Positions 1-7,814 of a stretch of DNA of 64,000 nucleotides are shown in pieces (the first letter of the stretch is position 1; every line of letters begins with the position of its first letter). Made by a program: the position numbers and the translations under genes. Source of the stretch: Mycobacterium paraffinicum (GTDB taxonomy: Bacteria > Actinomycetota > Actinomycetes > Mycobacteriales > Mycobacteriaceae); NCBI RefSeq assembly GCF_001907675.1, contig NZ_MPNT01000014.1:1-64000 (forward strand), written 5' to 3'. The notes beneath the pieces are model-generated. The model was not told where the DNA came from. It saw only the letters and a program-made list of their open reading frames with translations, and ran no database searches.

Positions 1-427
1 TGTCCGGCGGCGGGGGCGGCGCGTCCGGCGGAGGCGGAAGTGCGCCCTCGCCATCCGGCGGCATCGGCAGGAACATGTGGTGGGTGAACCCGGCCTGGTA
101 GGCGCCCGCGCCGCCAATGTGCACGCCACCGCGCTCACCACTGGCGACCGGGGTGCCGTCCGGCAGCGTCGCGGCTGTGTGGCCGCCATTCCATCCGATC
201 ACGAGCGCGTTGGGAGCGGTCCCGTACTGGAAGCCCCGCGCCAACAACGCCGCTTCTTCGTTTCCGGTGTTGAACCGGTTGCCGAAGACTGGCCTGTCGG
301 ATGCTGCGTTGGCAACCCACGAAACGAGTCCTGAGCAATCCGTTCCGGCGGGAGAATCTCCACCCGGAATATAGGGCGTCCCCGAAACCTGATTAATCAA
401 TGACATCAATGTTGCAAGTACTACCAT
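1..427 (-). CDS. NlpC/P60-like cell-wall hydrolase, C-terminus cut by window edge
   Basis: An open frame runs leftwards off the window start, so only the first ~142 codons are visible. Near residue 30 it has the motif GTDCSGLVSWVAN, the nucleophile Cys context of NlpC/P60 cysteine peptidases. About 50 residues later GGHTAAT supplies the likely catalytic His. The visible end becomes a Pro/Asp-rich tail after HHMFLPM. Such proteins cleave peptidoglycan stem peptides; the precise bond is not known here. The ATG at 427 has no strong ribosome-binding site and the frame is open to about 452, so a slightly earlier TTG start is possible. No convincing signal peptide is seen from this start, so secretion is uncertain. 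Confidence 0.7.
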   Translation of the reverse strand, partial: MVVLATLMSLINQVSGTPYIPGGDSPAGTDCSGLVSWVANAASDRPVFGNRFNTGNEEAALLARGFQYGTAPNALVIGWNGGHTAATLPDGTPVASGERGGVHIGGAGAYQAGFTHHMFLPMPPDGEGALPPPPDAPPPPPD

Positions 428-571
428 GGCCGGGGACGCTAGCAATAGCGGTTATTGTTCGCCAAAATTTGTGGCCTATGTCATTCGCAAAGCGGACAAT
501 GGCGTCCGCCGCACATTCAGCAAAACCACCTCGACAGCGGATCGCTTAACCAGCAAACATTTGCGTCTCGG

Positions 572-931
572 CTAGGGGTACTCCGGGCCCCGCTCGGACT
601 CCGCCATCTCGCGGTCGATGTTCGCCTGGTCTCGCTTCTCGGCGGCATCCGCCCGTTTCATCCGGTCGTCCTCGCGCCGCACCCGCTCGCGCTCGCGCTC
701 AGCGGCTGAGCCCTCGCGCTCGTCGGCGCGCTGCTCCCGCTCGTCCGCCGCCCGTTCCCGGTCATCGGCGATTTCATCGCGCTTGTCAGCGACCCGATCT
801 CGCCTGCCGGCCAGCCATTCGCGTCTCTTCAGCTCGCGCTCACGCTGTTCGACCGCATCCTCGCGCTCGTCGAGCGCGCGGGCCCGACGGCCGAGCTCAT
901 CGGCCGCGTCAGGGTCGTCCCCAGTGACCAC
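572..931 (-). CDS. Small highly charged coiled-coil protein
   Basis: The 119-residue product consists almost wholly of Arg, Glu, Asp, Ala and Lys, with heptad-like repeats such as ERERERVRRED and DERERAADEREQRADER. It should form a long alpha-helix or coiled coil from about residue 10 to 110. There is no signal peptide, membrane segment or enzymatic motif. The start is a GTG. The opposite strand is also open (Ser/Arg-rich), but that frame is an artefact of the repeated codons. The function is unknown; a cytoplasmic scaffold or structural role is inference only. Confidence 0.6.
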   Translation of the reverse strand: MVTGDDPDAADELGRRARALDEREDAVEQRERELKRREWLAGRRDRVADKRDEIADDRERAADEREQRADEREGSAAERERERVRREDDRMKRADAAEKRDQANIDREMAESERGPEYP

Positions 932-1035
932 GACTTACTTTAACGCCGCCAGGCCGGGCGCGCGCAAGTGCGTCGGAGCTGGCTGCGCGCCAACCAATTT
1001 GCTGCCGGCCCGGCATCGATTCGCTTGCGCAACAG

Positions 1036-1434
1036 TCACATTCCGAACTTGGCGCGGGCCTCGTCGTTCACCGGAGTGAACAGGTTGACGAGGTTCCCGT
1101 CCGGATCCCGAAAGAGCAGTGCGCGGTTTCCCCACGGCATGGTGGTCGGCTCGGTCACGACCTCCCCCACGTGCTCGCGCAGCCGCTCGAACTGCGCGTC
1201 GACGTCGTCGACCAGGAATTCCACGATGGCGCTGCGGTTGGCCGCGGGTTCGGCGGATCCGGCCGCGAACAGCGGCACGGTCTTGTCGCTGCCGATCGCC
1301 AGCGTGCCAACCGAAGTGGGGATCTCGGCGAAAAGCTCGTTGCCCCATACCGCGGGGACCTCGGTGACCGTCTCGTAGAAGTCGACGAGCCGGCGGACGT
1401 CGGCGGTGATGATGCGGGTGGAAACGAATTTCAT
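1036..1434 (-). CDS. VOC-family (glyoxalase/bleomycin-resistance fold) protein
   Basis: The product has 132 residues from the ATG at 1434, chosen because GGAGG lies six bases upstream; the frame is open further but without a better site. MKFVSTRIITADVRRLVDFY opens a typical VOC beta-alpha-beta module, and a second half contains IVEFLVDDVDAQFERL and FRDPDGNLVNLFTPV, the conserved closing strand. The family includes metal-dependent glyoxalases, dioxygenases and drug-binding proteins. The terminal Glu metal ligand usual in glyoxalase I is not evident, so the substrate cannot be called. Confidence 0.75.
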   Translation of the reverse strand: MKFVSTRIITADVRRLVDFYETVTEVPAVWGNELFAEIPTSVGTLAIGSDKTVPLFAAGSAEPAANRSAIVEFLVDDVDAQFERLREHVGEVVTEPTTMPWGNRALLFRDPDGNLVNLFTPVNDEARAKFGM

Positions 1435-1506
1435 GGGCCCTCCTGACTGCGGTGACGCGACGGAGGGCATGTTACGAACCCCCTCCGACAAGGAGGGTCG
1501 GGCCGA

Positions 1507-1878
1507 CTAAGCCGGGGTCCAGATGCCGTTGTTCCAGAACCCCCAGTTGCCGGGCCCCGTCGGATTCCACATCAGCTTGGCCCCGGGCGCCCACGACGGT
1601 GGCGGTGGCGGTGGCGGCGCCCATATCGGTGCGGGCCCCCATGGTCCCGCGCCCGTCGGGAAACTTTGGCCCGCCGGGCCCTGCCAGTCGTGGCAGCGAT
1701 TCCAATCCCAGTTGTAGACGTTGCCCCAGCTCGAATTCCATGGGTTGCCCGGGCACCAGTGCGAGGTCGGTGCCGCCTGAGCCTGGCCGCCGGCCAGCCC
1801 GAACCCCGACAACGCCAACGTGCAGCCCATCAAGGTTTGCCCGAACCGCCGGACACACGGCCTCACTCGTTTACCCAT
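1507..1878 (-). CDS. Secreted Trp/Pro-rich small protein
   Basis: Starting from the ATG at 1878 gives 123 residues. They comprise a basic N-terminus (MGKRVRPCVRR), a hydrophobic stretch and a likely signal-peptidase site after AGGQAQA, so it is probably exported. The mature part of roughly 88 residues is exceptional: about 13 tryptophans, a run of seven prolines, many Gly/Asn and two cysteines (HWCPG, NRCHDW) that could form a disulfide. The frame stays open upstream of 1878 but lacks coding character. No known domain is recognised. A surface or cell-wall location is inferred from composition. Confidence 0.7.
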   Translation of the reverse strand: MGKRVRPCVRRFGQTLMGCTLALSGFGLAGGQAQAAPTSHWCPGNPWNSSWGNVYNWDWNRCHDWQGPAGQSFPTGAGPWGPAPIWAPPPPPPPSWAPGAKLMWNPTGPGNWGFWNNGIWTPA

Positions 1879-1954
1879 CCCTAAAGCATTTCCCCGGACC
1901 GGAATCCAAGCAAGCCCCAAACCCTGCCGCGAACGGCCCAAGTATCGTCGGGAT

Positions 1955-2449
1955 ATGCCGCTGAGGTACGTGGACCCGCACCAGCGGCGGGGCCCGCTGT
2001 ATCGGGCAAGCGTTCGCTTCGGACGTTCGCGAGCGGGGCAGTTCATGGCCCGCCACATCGCCCGCCATACCGATCCGTACCTGTTCCGCCTCACCGGCGG
2101 GCGGATCAACATGGGCTCGATCATCAATGCGCCGCTCGTCACCACCGGCGCGAAGTCCGGTCAGAAGCGCGAGGTACAACTCACCTACTTCCACGACGGT
2201 CCCGACGTCATCCTGTTGGCCTCCAACTTCGGCGGCACCAAGCACCCGCAGTGGTATCACAACTTGAAGGCGCATCCGGACTGCGAATTCGGCGGCGAGC
2301 GCTTCACCGCGGGGCAGGTCACCGACCCCGACGAGTACGCCCGACTATTCGAGTTGGCCAACCGGATCTACTCGGGCTATGCCCACTACCGGGAGAAGGC
2401 GGCGCCCGCGGGCCGCGACATTCCGATCTTCCGCCTCAAGCCGCGCTAG
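1955..2449 (+). CDS. F420-dependent nitroreductase-family (Ddn-like) protein
   Basis: The product has 164 residues from the ATG at 1955, diverging from the secreted gene by 76 bp. It shows the hallmarks of the deazaflavin-dependent nitroreductase family: TTGAKSGQKREVQLTYF (phosphate-binding loop and strand), the segment VILLASNFGGTKHPQWYHNL, and the C-terminal half with YREKAAPAGRDIPIF. Members use reduced F420 to reduce quinones or nitro compounds and sit at the inner membrane face in mycobacteria. The physiological substrate of this paralogue is unknown. Confidence 0.85.
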   Translation: MPLRYVDPHQRRGPLYRASVRFGRSRAGQFMARHIARHTDPYLFRLTGGRINMGSIINAPLVTTGAKSGQKREVQLTYFHDGPDVILLASNFGGTKHPQWYHNLKAHPDCEFGGERFTAGQVTDPDEYARLFELANRIYSGYAHYREKAAPAGRDIPIFRLKPR

Positions 2450-2483
2450 CGCCGGTCCGGGCGAAAGTGGTGTCGCAGGGCGC

Positions 2484-3035
2484 TTACCGGGCAGGCAGTG
2501 TTCTCCTCGCCTGGAAGACAACGCCTGGCACTGTGTTCGCCAGATCTGGCCGACTTCGGGCGAAGGCACGAATCGCGCGATAGAACGACCAAACCTGGTA
2601 AGGCGTAGGGACTTTCGGGATCCACGCCAGCTCCCAGTGGATCCCGTTTATCGGGTCATCGAAGAACACGGCATAGTAGCCAGGCCAGTACTGCGGGTAC
2701 TCCCTCGGCTCGTCAGTAACAGGGACATCCCGCCCGATCAAGAACTCACGATGGAAGCGGTCGACCTCTCCCCTGCTCCGGGCCCATAAAGCGATGTGGT
2801 TGATGCCGACCGCCTGGTCCCGGTGCGCCAGCTTCCCGCCGGTACGGGCAGGCTGGATGCCAATGTAGCTGTGCGGATCGGCACCACGCGTCATGTAGTA
2901 CGTCGACTCGTACTCCATGTTCAGCGACGAGAAGCTGCTGTATCCAAGCCAACCGAACAACCCGTCATAGAACGCGACCGAATCGTCATAGTCCAGCACC
3001 GCGAACTCGACGTGACAAACCCCCCGCGACCGCAT
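2484..3035 (-). CDS. VOC-family dioxygenase-like protein
   Basis: The 183-residue product starts at the ATG at 3035 with GAGGAGG seven bases upstream. It opens with GVCHVEFAVLDYDDSVAFYD, a canonical VOC first strand with a His metal-ligand position. It continues with GINHIALWARSRGEVDRFH (second module, His) and YYAVFFDDPINGIHWELAW, where the Glu sits at the third ligand position. The His/His/Glu set suggests a metal-dependent enzyme, unlike the VOC gene at 1036. It converges on the nitroreductase with a 34-bp gap. The substrate is unknown. Confidence 0.75.
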   Translation of the reverse strand: MRSRGVCHVEFAVLDYDDSVAFYDGLFGWLGYSSFSSLNMEYESTYYMTRGADPHSYIGIQPARTGGKLAHRDQAVGINHIALWARSRGEVDRFHREFLIGRDVPVTDEPREYPQYWPGYYAVFFDDPINGIHWELAWIPKVPTPYQVWSFYRAIRAFARSRPDLANTVPGVVFQARRTLPAR

Positions 3036-3128
3036 CAGGCCTCCTCAACACTGCTTACTACGCAATGTAGTGACCTCCGCTCGCACAGTGAAGCCTCGTC
3101 AGGTGTCCGGAACCCGACCACGTCACCG

Positions 3129-3602
3129 TCAACCCCGCGTTCCAGTCAGGTAGGCCGCCAGATTGGTCAACGACGACCGCAGACCCTTGACGTGATCGTC
3201 CGCGGAGATGCCCGGTGGGACATCATCGGCGCGGATGTCGACGCGGGTGCTGTCGGCGCCCACCGCTGTGACCGCCCACGTCATGGTCATCGTCCCGGTA
3301 TACGCGGGTTCATCGGATTCGAAGTCGACGGCCTGCACGACCCGATCGTCGGGCACGACCTCGACGAACCGGACATCCACGACGTCCGAGTCGGTGGTTG
3401 ACTTGCCACCCGACTCGGGCGGCTCGGCGTAGGTCAGCCTCATCCGGTAGGACCCTCCGGGGCGGGCGTCGAAATGTTCGAACTTTCCTGACATCCCCTG
3501 CGGTGGAAGCCATTCGACGAGTGCCCGCGGTTCCACCAGCGCGCTGTAAACCCGACTCAGCGGAGCGGCAATCACCAACGAGGCGGTGTCGGTTCGTCCC
3601 AT
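3129..3602 (-). CDS. SRPBCC (AHSA1-like) domain protein
   Basis: The 157-residue product begins MGRTDTASLVIAAPLSRVYS, the first strand and helix of the START/SRPBCC fold. PRALVEWLPPQGMSGKFEHF and GGSYRMRLTYAEPP follow, typical of the AHSA1 branch, and a long C-terminal helix (DDHVKGLRSSLTNLAAYL) caps the cavity. The fold binds hydrophobic ligands or acts as a cyclase or lyase; no catalytic set is evident. A start 13 codons upstream (TTG at 3641) is possible but its extra residues are low-complexity Ser. Confidence 0.8.
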   Translation of the reverse strand: MGRTDTASLVIAAPLSRVYSALVEPRALVEWLPPQGMSGKFEHFDARPGGSYRMRLTYAEPPESGGKSTTDSDVVDVRFVEVVPDDRVVQAVDFESDEPAYTGTMTMTWAVTAVGADSTRVDIRADDVPPGISADDHVKGLRSSLTNLAAYLTGTRG

Positions 3603-3665
3603 GACGCCAGTGTTCCCGCTAGGGCTTGAACTTGAACTCAACGACGGCCCGGTTTGCCAATGCGA

Positions 3666-4094
3666 CTACTGCTGTCCCTCCAGCAGGTGGGCATACGGGT
3701 CGTCTTCGCCACCAACGGATTCCGGCATCGGGTAGTAGGTCTTGATGAGCAGGTTCCCGTCGTCGTCCCATGCGAATGTTTCGATGCTGTGCGCCATTCC
3801 CACGTTCGGTTCGGTACCAAAGTGGTTCTCGCACACCCATGCCATTTCGTTCCCGTTGACCTGCACAGTGATCATCTTGATCTTGAGGATCGGCTGGAAC
3901 ATGTCGAAGGCATCCGACGTGGCGGCCGCGAAGCCATGTTTCTCCTCGGTGCCGACCGGGTCGAACATGCGAACCTCGCCGGGGCAGATGGTGCGCCACG
4001 ATTCCACCCACTCGTCTTTCTTGCCCGCGTTCCATAGATCGGCGTGCTTGGACGCGTGCGCCAGGCGAGCCTTCCGGCTCGGCACCTTGCTCAT
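3666..4094 (-). CDS. SnoaL/NTF2-like domain protein
   Basis: The product has 142 residues from the ATG at 4094, with GGAG nine bases upstream; a TTG 24 bases earlier is less likely. It has the cone-shaped NTF2/SnoaL layout: an N-terminal helix (ASKHADLWNAGKKDEWVESW), then a strand (GEVRMFDPVGTEEKHGF), and a later beta sheet (MITVQVNGNEMAWVCENHF; SIETFAWDDDGNLLIKTYY). Family members are small isomerases, cyclases, dehydratases or ligand binders. It lacks the Tyr/Asp/Asp set that marks the ketosteroid isomerase at 31195, so no reaction is assigned. Confidence 0.7.
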   Translation of the reverse strand: MSKVPSRKARLAHASKHADLWNAGKKDEWVESWRTICPGEVRMFDPVGTEEKHGFAAATSDAFDMFQPILKIKMITVQVNGNEMAWVCENHFGTEPNVGMAHSIETFAWDDDGNLLIKTYYPMPESVGGEDDPYAHLLEGQQ

Positions 4095-4173
4095 CTCTGC
4101 CAACTCCGTTCCGGTCAACGTGACGGTTAGGATAGCTGGACACCTGTCCAGCCGGAAGCGGATAGTTCTTCAG

Positions 4174-4752
4174 TCACCGAGCAACGTCTCGGCGAGACAG
4201 GTAGCGCAGGTGAGCGGTGCCGTCGTCGAACAGGCTGTGACCGGCGAGGCTCAGATCCTGGCGCACGCCCCCAGGCAGGGCACGTAGGCCCGCACCCACC
4301 ATCTTCGGCACCACGAAGAACTGGAACTCGTCGATCAGGCCAGCTCGGATGGCGGCGGCCGCGGTGGTGGGCCCGAAGATCTCGACTACGCCCTCGGCCT
4401 GCGCGACGATCCGCTTCAATTCGGCCAAGGGCAGATCGGGTACCAGACGGACACGGTCCGACTCGACCTCCTCGCGCGTCAGCGTCGACGAAACCACCAC
4501 TTTGTGGATGCCCCGCCAGCGCTGGGCGAACTCCCGTTCCGCCGCGGCCCACTCTTCGGCCTCTGGATCGGTCTCCCAGTACTTCATCAGCGCGAAAGTC
4601 TTCCGCCCTAAGACTTCGGTCGACACCCGAGCCATGCGATCGACATGCTCGGCGAACACCGGATCGCTCGGGGCCGACCACTGGAAGTCGCCGCTGCCGT
4701 CGGCAACGTAGCCGTCGAGAGACACCGTCGCGGTGTAACAAAGGATTCCCAC
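4174..4752 (-). CDS. DHFR/RibD-C-like reductase family protein
   Basis: The 192-residue product begins MGILCYTATVSLDGYVADGS, the characteristic opening of the RibD C-terminal / dihydrofolate-reductase-like family. EVLGRKTFALMKYWE follows around residue 48, and a nucleotide-binding turn VEIFGPTTAAAAIRAGLIDE is near residue 125, where NADPH binds in relatives. The C-terminus (QDLSLAGHSLFDDGTAHLRY) is typical. Members reduce pteridine- or pyrimidine-like substrates; this orphan has no riboflavin genes nearby. The start is GTG at 4752. Confidence 0.8.
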   Translation of the reverse strand: MGILCYTATVSLDGYVADGSGDFQWSAPSDPVFAEHVDRMARVSTEVLGRKTFALMKYWETDPEAEEWAAAEREFAQRWRGIHKVVVSSTLTREEVESDRVRLVPDLPLAELKRIVAQAEGVVEIFGPTTAAAAIRAGLIDEFQFFVVPKMVGAGLRALPGGVRQDLSLAGHSLFDDGTAHLRYLSRRDVAR

Positions 4753-4871
4753 GGTATTAGAGACCTGCGTTATCAGCAGAACTCATCGAGCCGTAGACAT
4801 TGAACGGAATTCGACCACGTCGCCGTGAAGCAGGAGGAGAAACTGGGGCAGAACACCGTATCTTGTCAGCT

Positions 4872-5330
4872 ATGCCCAAGGTAACGGCATCGGTCGTCAT
4901 CGCACAGCCCCCACAAACGGTTTGGGACTACATCATCCGACCGGATAACTTGTCGATCATCTTGCCCGGGATCGTCTCTGTTGATGCAGGTAAGGAACCT
5001 CCGTACGCCCCAGGTGATGTGTGGCATGGAGTAAGCCGGTCATTCGGGATCACCAATAGATGGACCGGCGTCTTTACGCGTGTTGACATGCCCGAGGTGA
5101 TGGAGATGGAGATAACAGAATCTAAGTTTCCCTTCGCCACGATCGATACGTTGGAGGAGGTGCCTGAAGGTACTCGCTACACCTTCCGGGTCGTCGGGGA
5201 GCCGGCTATCAGAGGTCCCCTAGGTCGGCTGTTGGATGCCGTCATGTCCGCGGCGTTCAAGCGGGCGCTCGTCAAAAGCCTTGCACAGCTTCCGGCGCAA
5301 ATCGACGCAGCGGTGCGGGAGAAGCACTGA
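4872..5330 (+). CDS. SRPBCC-family polyketide cyclase/dehydrase-like protein
   Basis: The 152-residue product starts at the ATG at 4872 (MPKVTASVVIAQPPQTVWDY), the usual SRPBCC opening strand plus helix. The middle has GDVWHGVSRSFGITNRWTGV and TRVDMPEVMEMEIT, and the end ALVKSLAQLPAQIDAAV is the long lid helix. It diverges from the DHFR-like gene by about 120 bp and converges on ychF with an 18-bp gap. The ligand is unknown. It is distinct in sequence from the AHSA1-like gene at 3129, so it is probably not a recent duplicate. Confidence 0.8.
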   Translation: MPKVTASVVIAQPPQTVWDYIIRPDNLSIILPGIVSVDAGKEPPYAPGDVWHGVSRSFGITNRWTGVFTRVDMPEVMEMEITESKFPFATIDTLEEVPEGTRYTFRVVGEPAIRGPLGRLLDAVMSAAFKRALVKSLAQLPAQIDAAVREKH

Positions 5331-5348
5331 CCAGTCGGGGCATCAGAG

Positions 5349-6446
5349 CTATGCCTTGGCTTTCGATGTAGACGTCGATCCAAACCGAAACTCCACCACG
5401 TCGCCGTCGGCCATGACGTAGTCCTTGCCTTCCATCCGGACCTTGCCGGCCGCCTTGGCCGCCGCCATGGAGCCGGCGGCGATCAGGTCGTCGTAGGACA
5501 CGATCTCGGCCTTGATGAAGCCCTTTTCGAAGTCGGTGTGGATCACCCCGGCCGCCTTCGGTGCGGTGTCGCCTTGGTGAATCACCCACGCGCGCGCCTC
5601 TTTTGGGCCCGCGGTGAGGAAGGTCTGCAGCTTGAGGGTGTGAAAGCCAGCGCGGGCCAGCGCGTCGAGCCCCCGTTCGGTCTGCCCTATGGACTCCAGC
5701 AGTTCGGCGGCCGACTCGTCGTCGAGCTCGTTCAATTCCGCTTCGATGGCCGCGTCCAGGAACACCGCGTCGGCGGGCGCCACCAGCCGGCGCAGCTCGG
5801 CGACCCGCGCCCCGTCGGTCAGCACCGCCTCGTCGGCGTTGAAGACATACAGAAACGGCTTGGTGGTCAACAGGTTCAGCTCTCGCAGCAGCGACGCGTC
5901 GGCCCCGGCACCGAACAGTGTCGTGCCGCCGTTCAACGTCTCCTGGGCGGCCGCCGCCGCGTCGTACACCGGCCTGCGCTCCTTGCTGGTGCGGGCCTCT
6001 TTCTCCAGCCTCGGCAGTGCACGCTCCAGGGTTTGCAGGTCGGCCAGGATCAGCTCGGTCTCCACGACCTCGATGTCGGATCTGGGATCCACCTGCCCGG
6101 CCACGTGGGTCACATCGTCGTCGGAGAACACCCGGACCACCTGGCAGATGGCGTCACATTCGCGGATGTGGGCCAGGAACTTGTTGCCCAGGCCCGCCCC
6201 CTCCGACGCGCCTTTGACCAAGCCGGCGATGTCGACGAACGTCACAGGCGCCGGCACGATGCGCTCGGACCCGAACAGCTCGGCCAGCTTGTCCAGTCGC
6301 GGATCGGGCAGCGGAACGACGCCTTCGTTCGGCTCGATCGTCGCGAACGGATAGTTGGCCGCCACCACGTCGTTGCGGGTCAGCGCGTTGAACAGGGTCG
6401 ACTTGCCGACGTTGGGCAGACCCACGATTCCCAGGCTCAAGCTCAC
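5349..6446 (-). CDS. ychF: Redox-regulated ATPase YchF (OLA1-type)
   Basis: The 365-residue product is full length for the family. G1 is GLPNVGKSTLFNAL at residue ~8, the switch region carries DIAGLVKGAS near residue 68, and the G4 position reads NADE rather than NKxD, which explains the ATP over GTP preference known for YchF. A helical insert occupies roughly residues 130-200. The C-terminal TGS domain ends with DFEKGFIKAEIVSYDDLI and KDYVMADGDVVEFRF. It binds ribosomes in other bacteria. The product corresponds to H37Rv Rv1112. It diverges from the membrane-protein gene at 6588. Confidence 0.95.
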   Translation of the reverse strand: MSLSLGIVGLPNVGKSTLFNALTRNDVVAANYPFATIEPNEGVVPLPDPRLDKLAELFGSERIVPAPVTFVDIAGLVKGASEGAGLGNKFLAHIRECDAICQVVRVFSDDDVTHVAGQVDPRSDIEVVETELILADLQTLERALPRLEKEARTSKERRPVYDAAAAAQETLNGGTTLFGAGADASLLRELNLLTTKPFLYVFNADEAVLTDGARVAELRRLVAPADAVFLDAAIEAELNELDDESAAELLESIGQTERGLDALARAGFHTLKLQTFLTAGPKEARAWVIHQGDTAPKAAGVIHTDFEKGFIKAEIVSYDDLIAAGSMAAAKAAGKVRMEGKDYVMADGDVVEFRFGSTSTSKAKA

Positions 6447-6587
6447 AGGGACCCAAGTCTAGGGGTCGGCGGCCACGTGGGTTGCCGTGGACCTTTCGAG
6501 CGCTTCCCAGGCCCCGGGGCGTGGCGCGCCCGGGATCGCTACAAGGTATTTACGGGGCTTTCGGCCCATTGCCGGTACGGTCGACAT

Positions 6588-7772
6588 GTGTCAGGACAGC
6601 GGGCAACATCGACGGTGGAAGCCTCCCACCGGTCGATCCACCCAAATATCCCAGGTGTGCCGTGGTATGCCGCCCTGCTCCTCGCCGTCACCGCCACCGC
6701 GATCGGGTACGGAATTGACGCCGGCCACAAGGAGCTGACCCACGTCTTCGCCGGCTTCTATATAGCCGGCTGCGTGGCGGCGGTGCTCGCGGTCCGCCAG
6801 GACGGGCTGTTCACCGCGATCATCCAGCCCCCACTGATACTTTTCTGCGCGGTGCCCGGCGCGTACTGGTTGTTCCACGACGCCAAGGTCGGCCATCTCA
6901 AAGATCTGCTGATCAACTGCGGCTATCCATTGATCGAGCGCTTCCCGCTGATGCTGGGAACCGCCGGCATCGTGCTGTTGATCGGGCTGGTCAGGTGGTA
7001 CTTCGGCATGTCACAGCGGCCCGCCGCGGAATCGCCCACCACCGACAAAGCGGCATCCACCGATTCCAAGTCCGTCCTCGGCGGCCTCTCCGCCAAACTG
7101 CAATCGCTCCTCCGCCCGGAAGGCGGGGAGGACGACGCCGACGAGGCAGCGCCCGCCAAGGCGCGACGCAGCCGAGGGGCAAGTTCGTCCGCCCAGGCCC
7201 GCCGGACGGCCCGCGGCGAACGGTCCGCCGCCCGCTCCGCCCGCGCCCATTCCCGGCGCACTCGGGAATCGCTCGCCGACGCGGGCGAACCGGGCGAGCG
7301 GCGCAGCCGGAAAACCTCGGCGGCCGCCCGGGACTACGACGCCGCGGAATCGCCCCGCCGGTCGCGCCGCCGCCCCAGGCCGGCGGCGGATGGGGACCCA
7401 CGTGGCCAATCACCCCGTGAGGGCCGCCGGGAGCCGCGCACCCGGCGCAACCCCTACGAGCCGCCTTACGAGCGGCCCGCGCCGCGGAGCAGCCGTTTCG
7501 ATGGCGCGGACAGGTACGGGGACCCCTTCGACCAGCCCGGGGAGCAGTTCGGCCGTTTGGACAGCTACGACCGCTATGAGCCGGCGTACGAGCCGAGGCG
7601 ACGCCGCCCCGCGCCGAACGGCAGTGGTGGAACGCACCACCCCATCTCGCAGGTGCGCTACCGGGGGGCGGGCGACGAGCCCGCGGCCGAGCGTCGGCCG
7701 GAACGCCGGAACGGCTCACGGGCCTATGGCCGGCCTCAGCGACCCCCGACGGAATGGGAATACGACGGCTGA
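6588..7772 (+). CDS. DUF6542-type membrane protein with long Arg-rich tail
   Basis: The product has 394 residues from the GTG at 6588, placed where coding character and the predicted membrane domain begin. Residues ~20-145 hold about four hydrophobic segments (WYAALLLAVTATAIGYGI, AGFYIAGCVAAVLAV, LILFCAVPGAYWLF, GIVLLIGLVRWYFGM). Thereafter the protein becomes a ~240-residue low-complexity cytoplasmic tail, rich in Arg, Pro, Asp and Tyr, with RSRRRPR-like clusters. It corresponds to Rv1111c. The tail is probably disordered and may bind RNA, acidic lipid or cell-envelope partners; that is inference. Confidence 0.85.
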   Translation: MSGQRATSTVEASHRSIHPNIPGVPWYAALLLAVTATAIGYGIDAGHKELTHVFAGFYIAGCVAAVLAVRQDGLFTAIIQPPLILFCAVPGAYWLFHDAKVGHLKDLLINCGYPLIERFPLMLGTAGIVLLIGLVRWYFGMSQRPAAESPTTDKAASTDSKSVLGGLSAKLQSLLRPEGGEDDADEAAPAKARRSRGASSSAQARRTARGERSAARSARAHSRRTRESLADAGEPGERRSRKTSAAARDYDAAESPRRSRRRPRPAADGDPRGQSPREGRREPRTRRNPYEPPYERPAPRSSRFDGADRYGDPFDQPGEQFGRLDSYDRYEPAYEPRRRRPAPNGSGGTHHPISQVRYRGAGDEPAAERRPERRNGSRAYGRPQRPPTEWEYDG

Positions 7773-7790
7773 GCGCCCTCCGGCGCCCGC

Positions 7791-7814
7791 GTTCTCAGAG
7801 CAGTTCTCAGAGCA
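7791..7814. repeat. 12-bp perfect tandem duplication at the 3' end of ispH
   Basis: GTTCTCAGAGCA occurs twice back to back (7791-7802 and 7803-7814). The right copy spans the TGA of ispH (7807-7809 on the minus strand), and the same trinucleotide recurs in the left copy. It looks like slippage at the gene end, and it would lengthen or shorten nothing but the 3' trailer. Confidence 0.7.

Noticed and set aside
618..1079. Plus-strand Ser/Arg-rich open frame opposite the coiled-coil gene
   Set aside because: It is the antisense of GAG/CGC-type codons; the product is pure low-complexity Ser/Arg and has no start signal.
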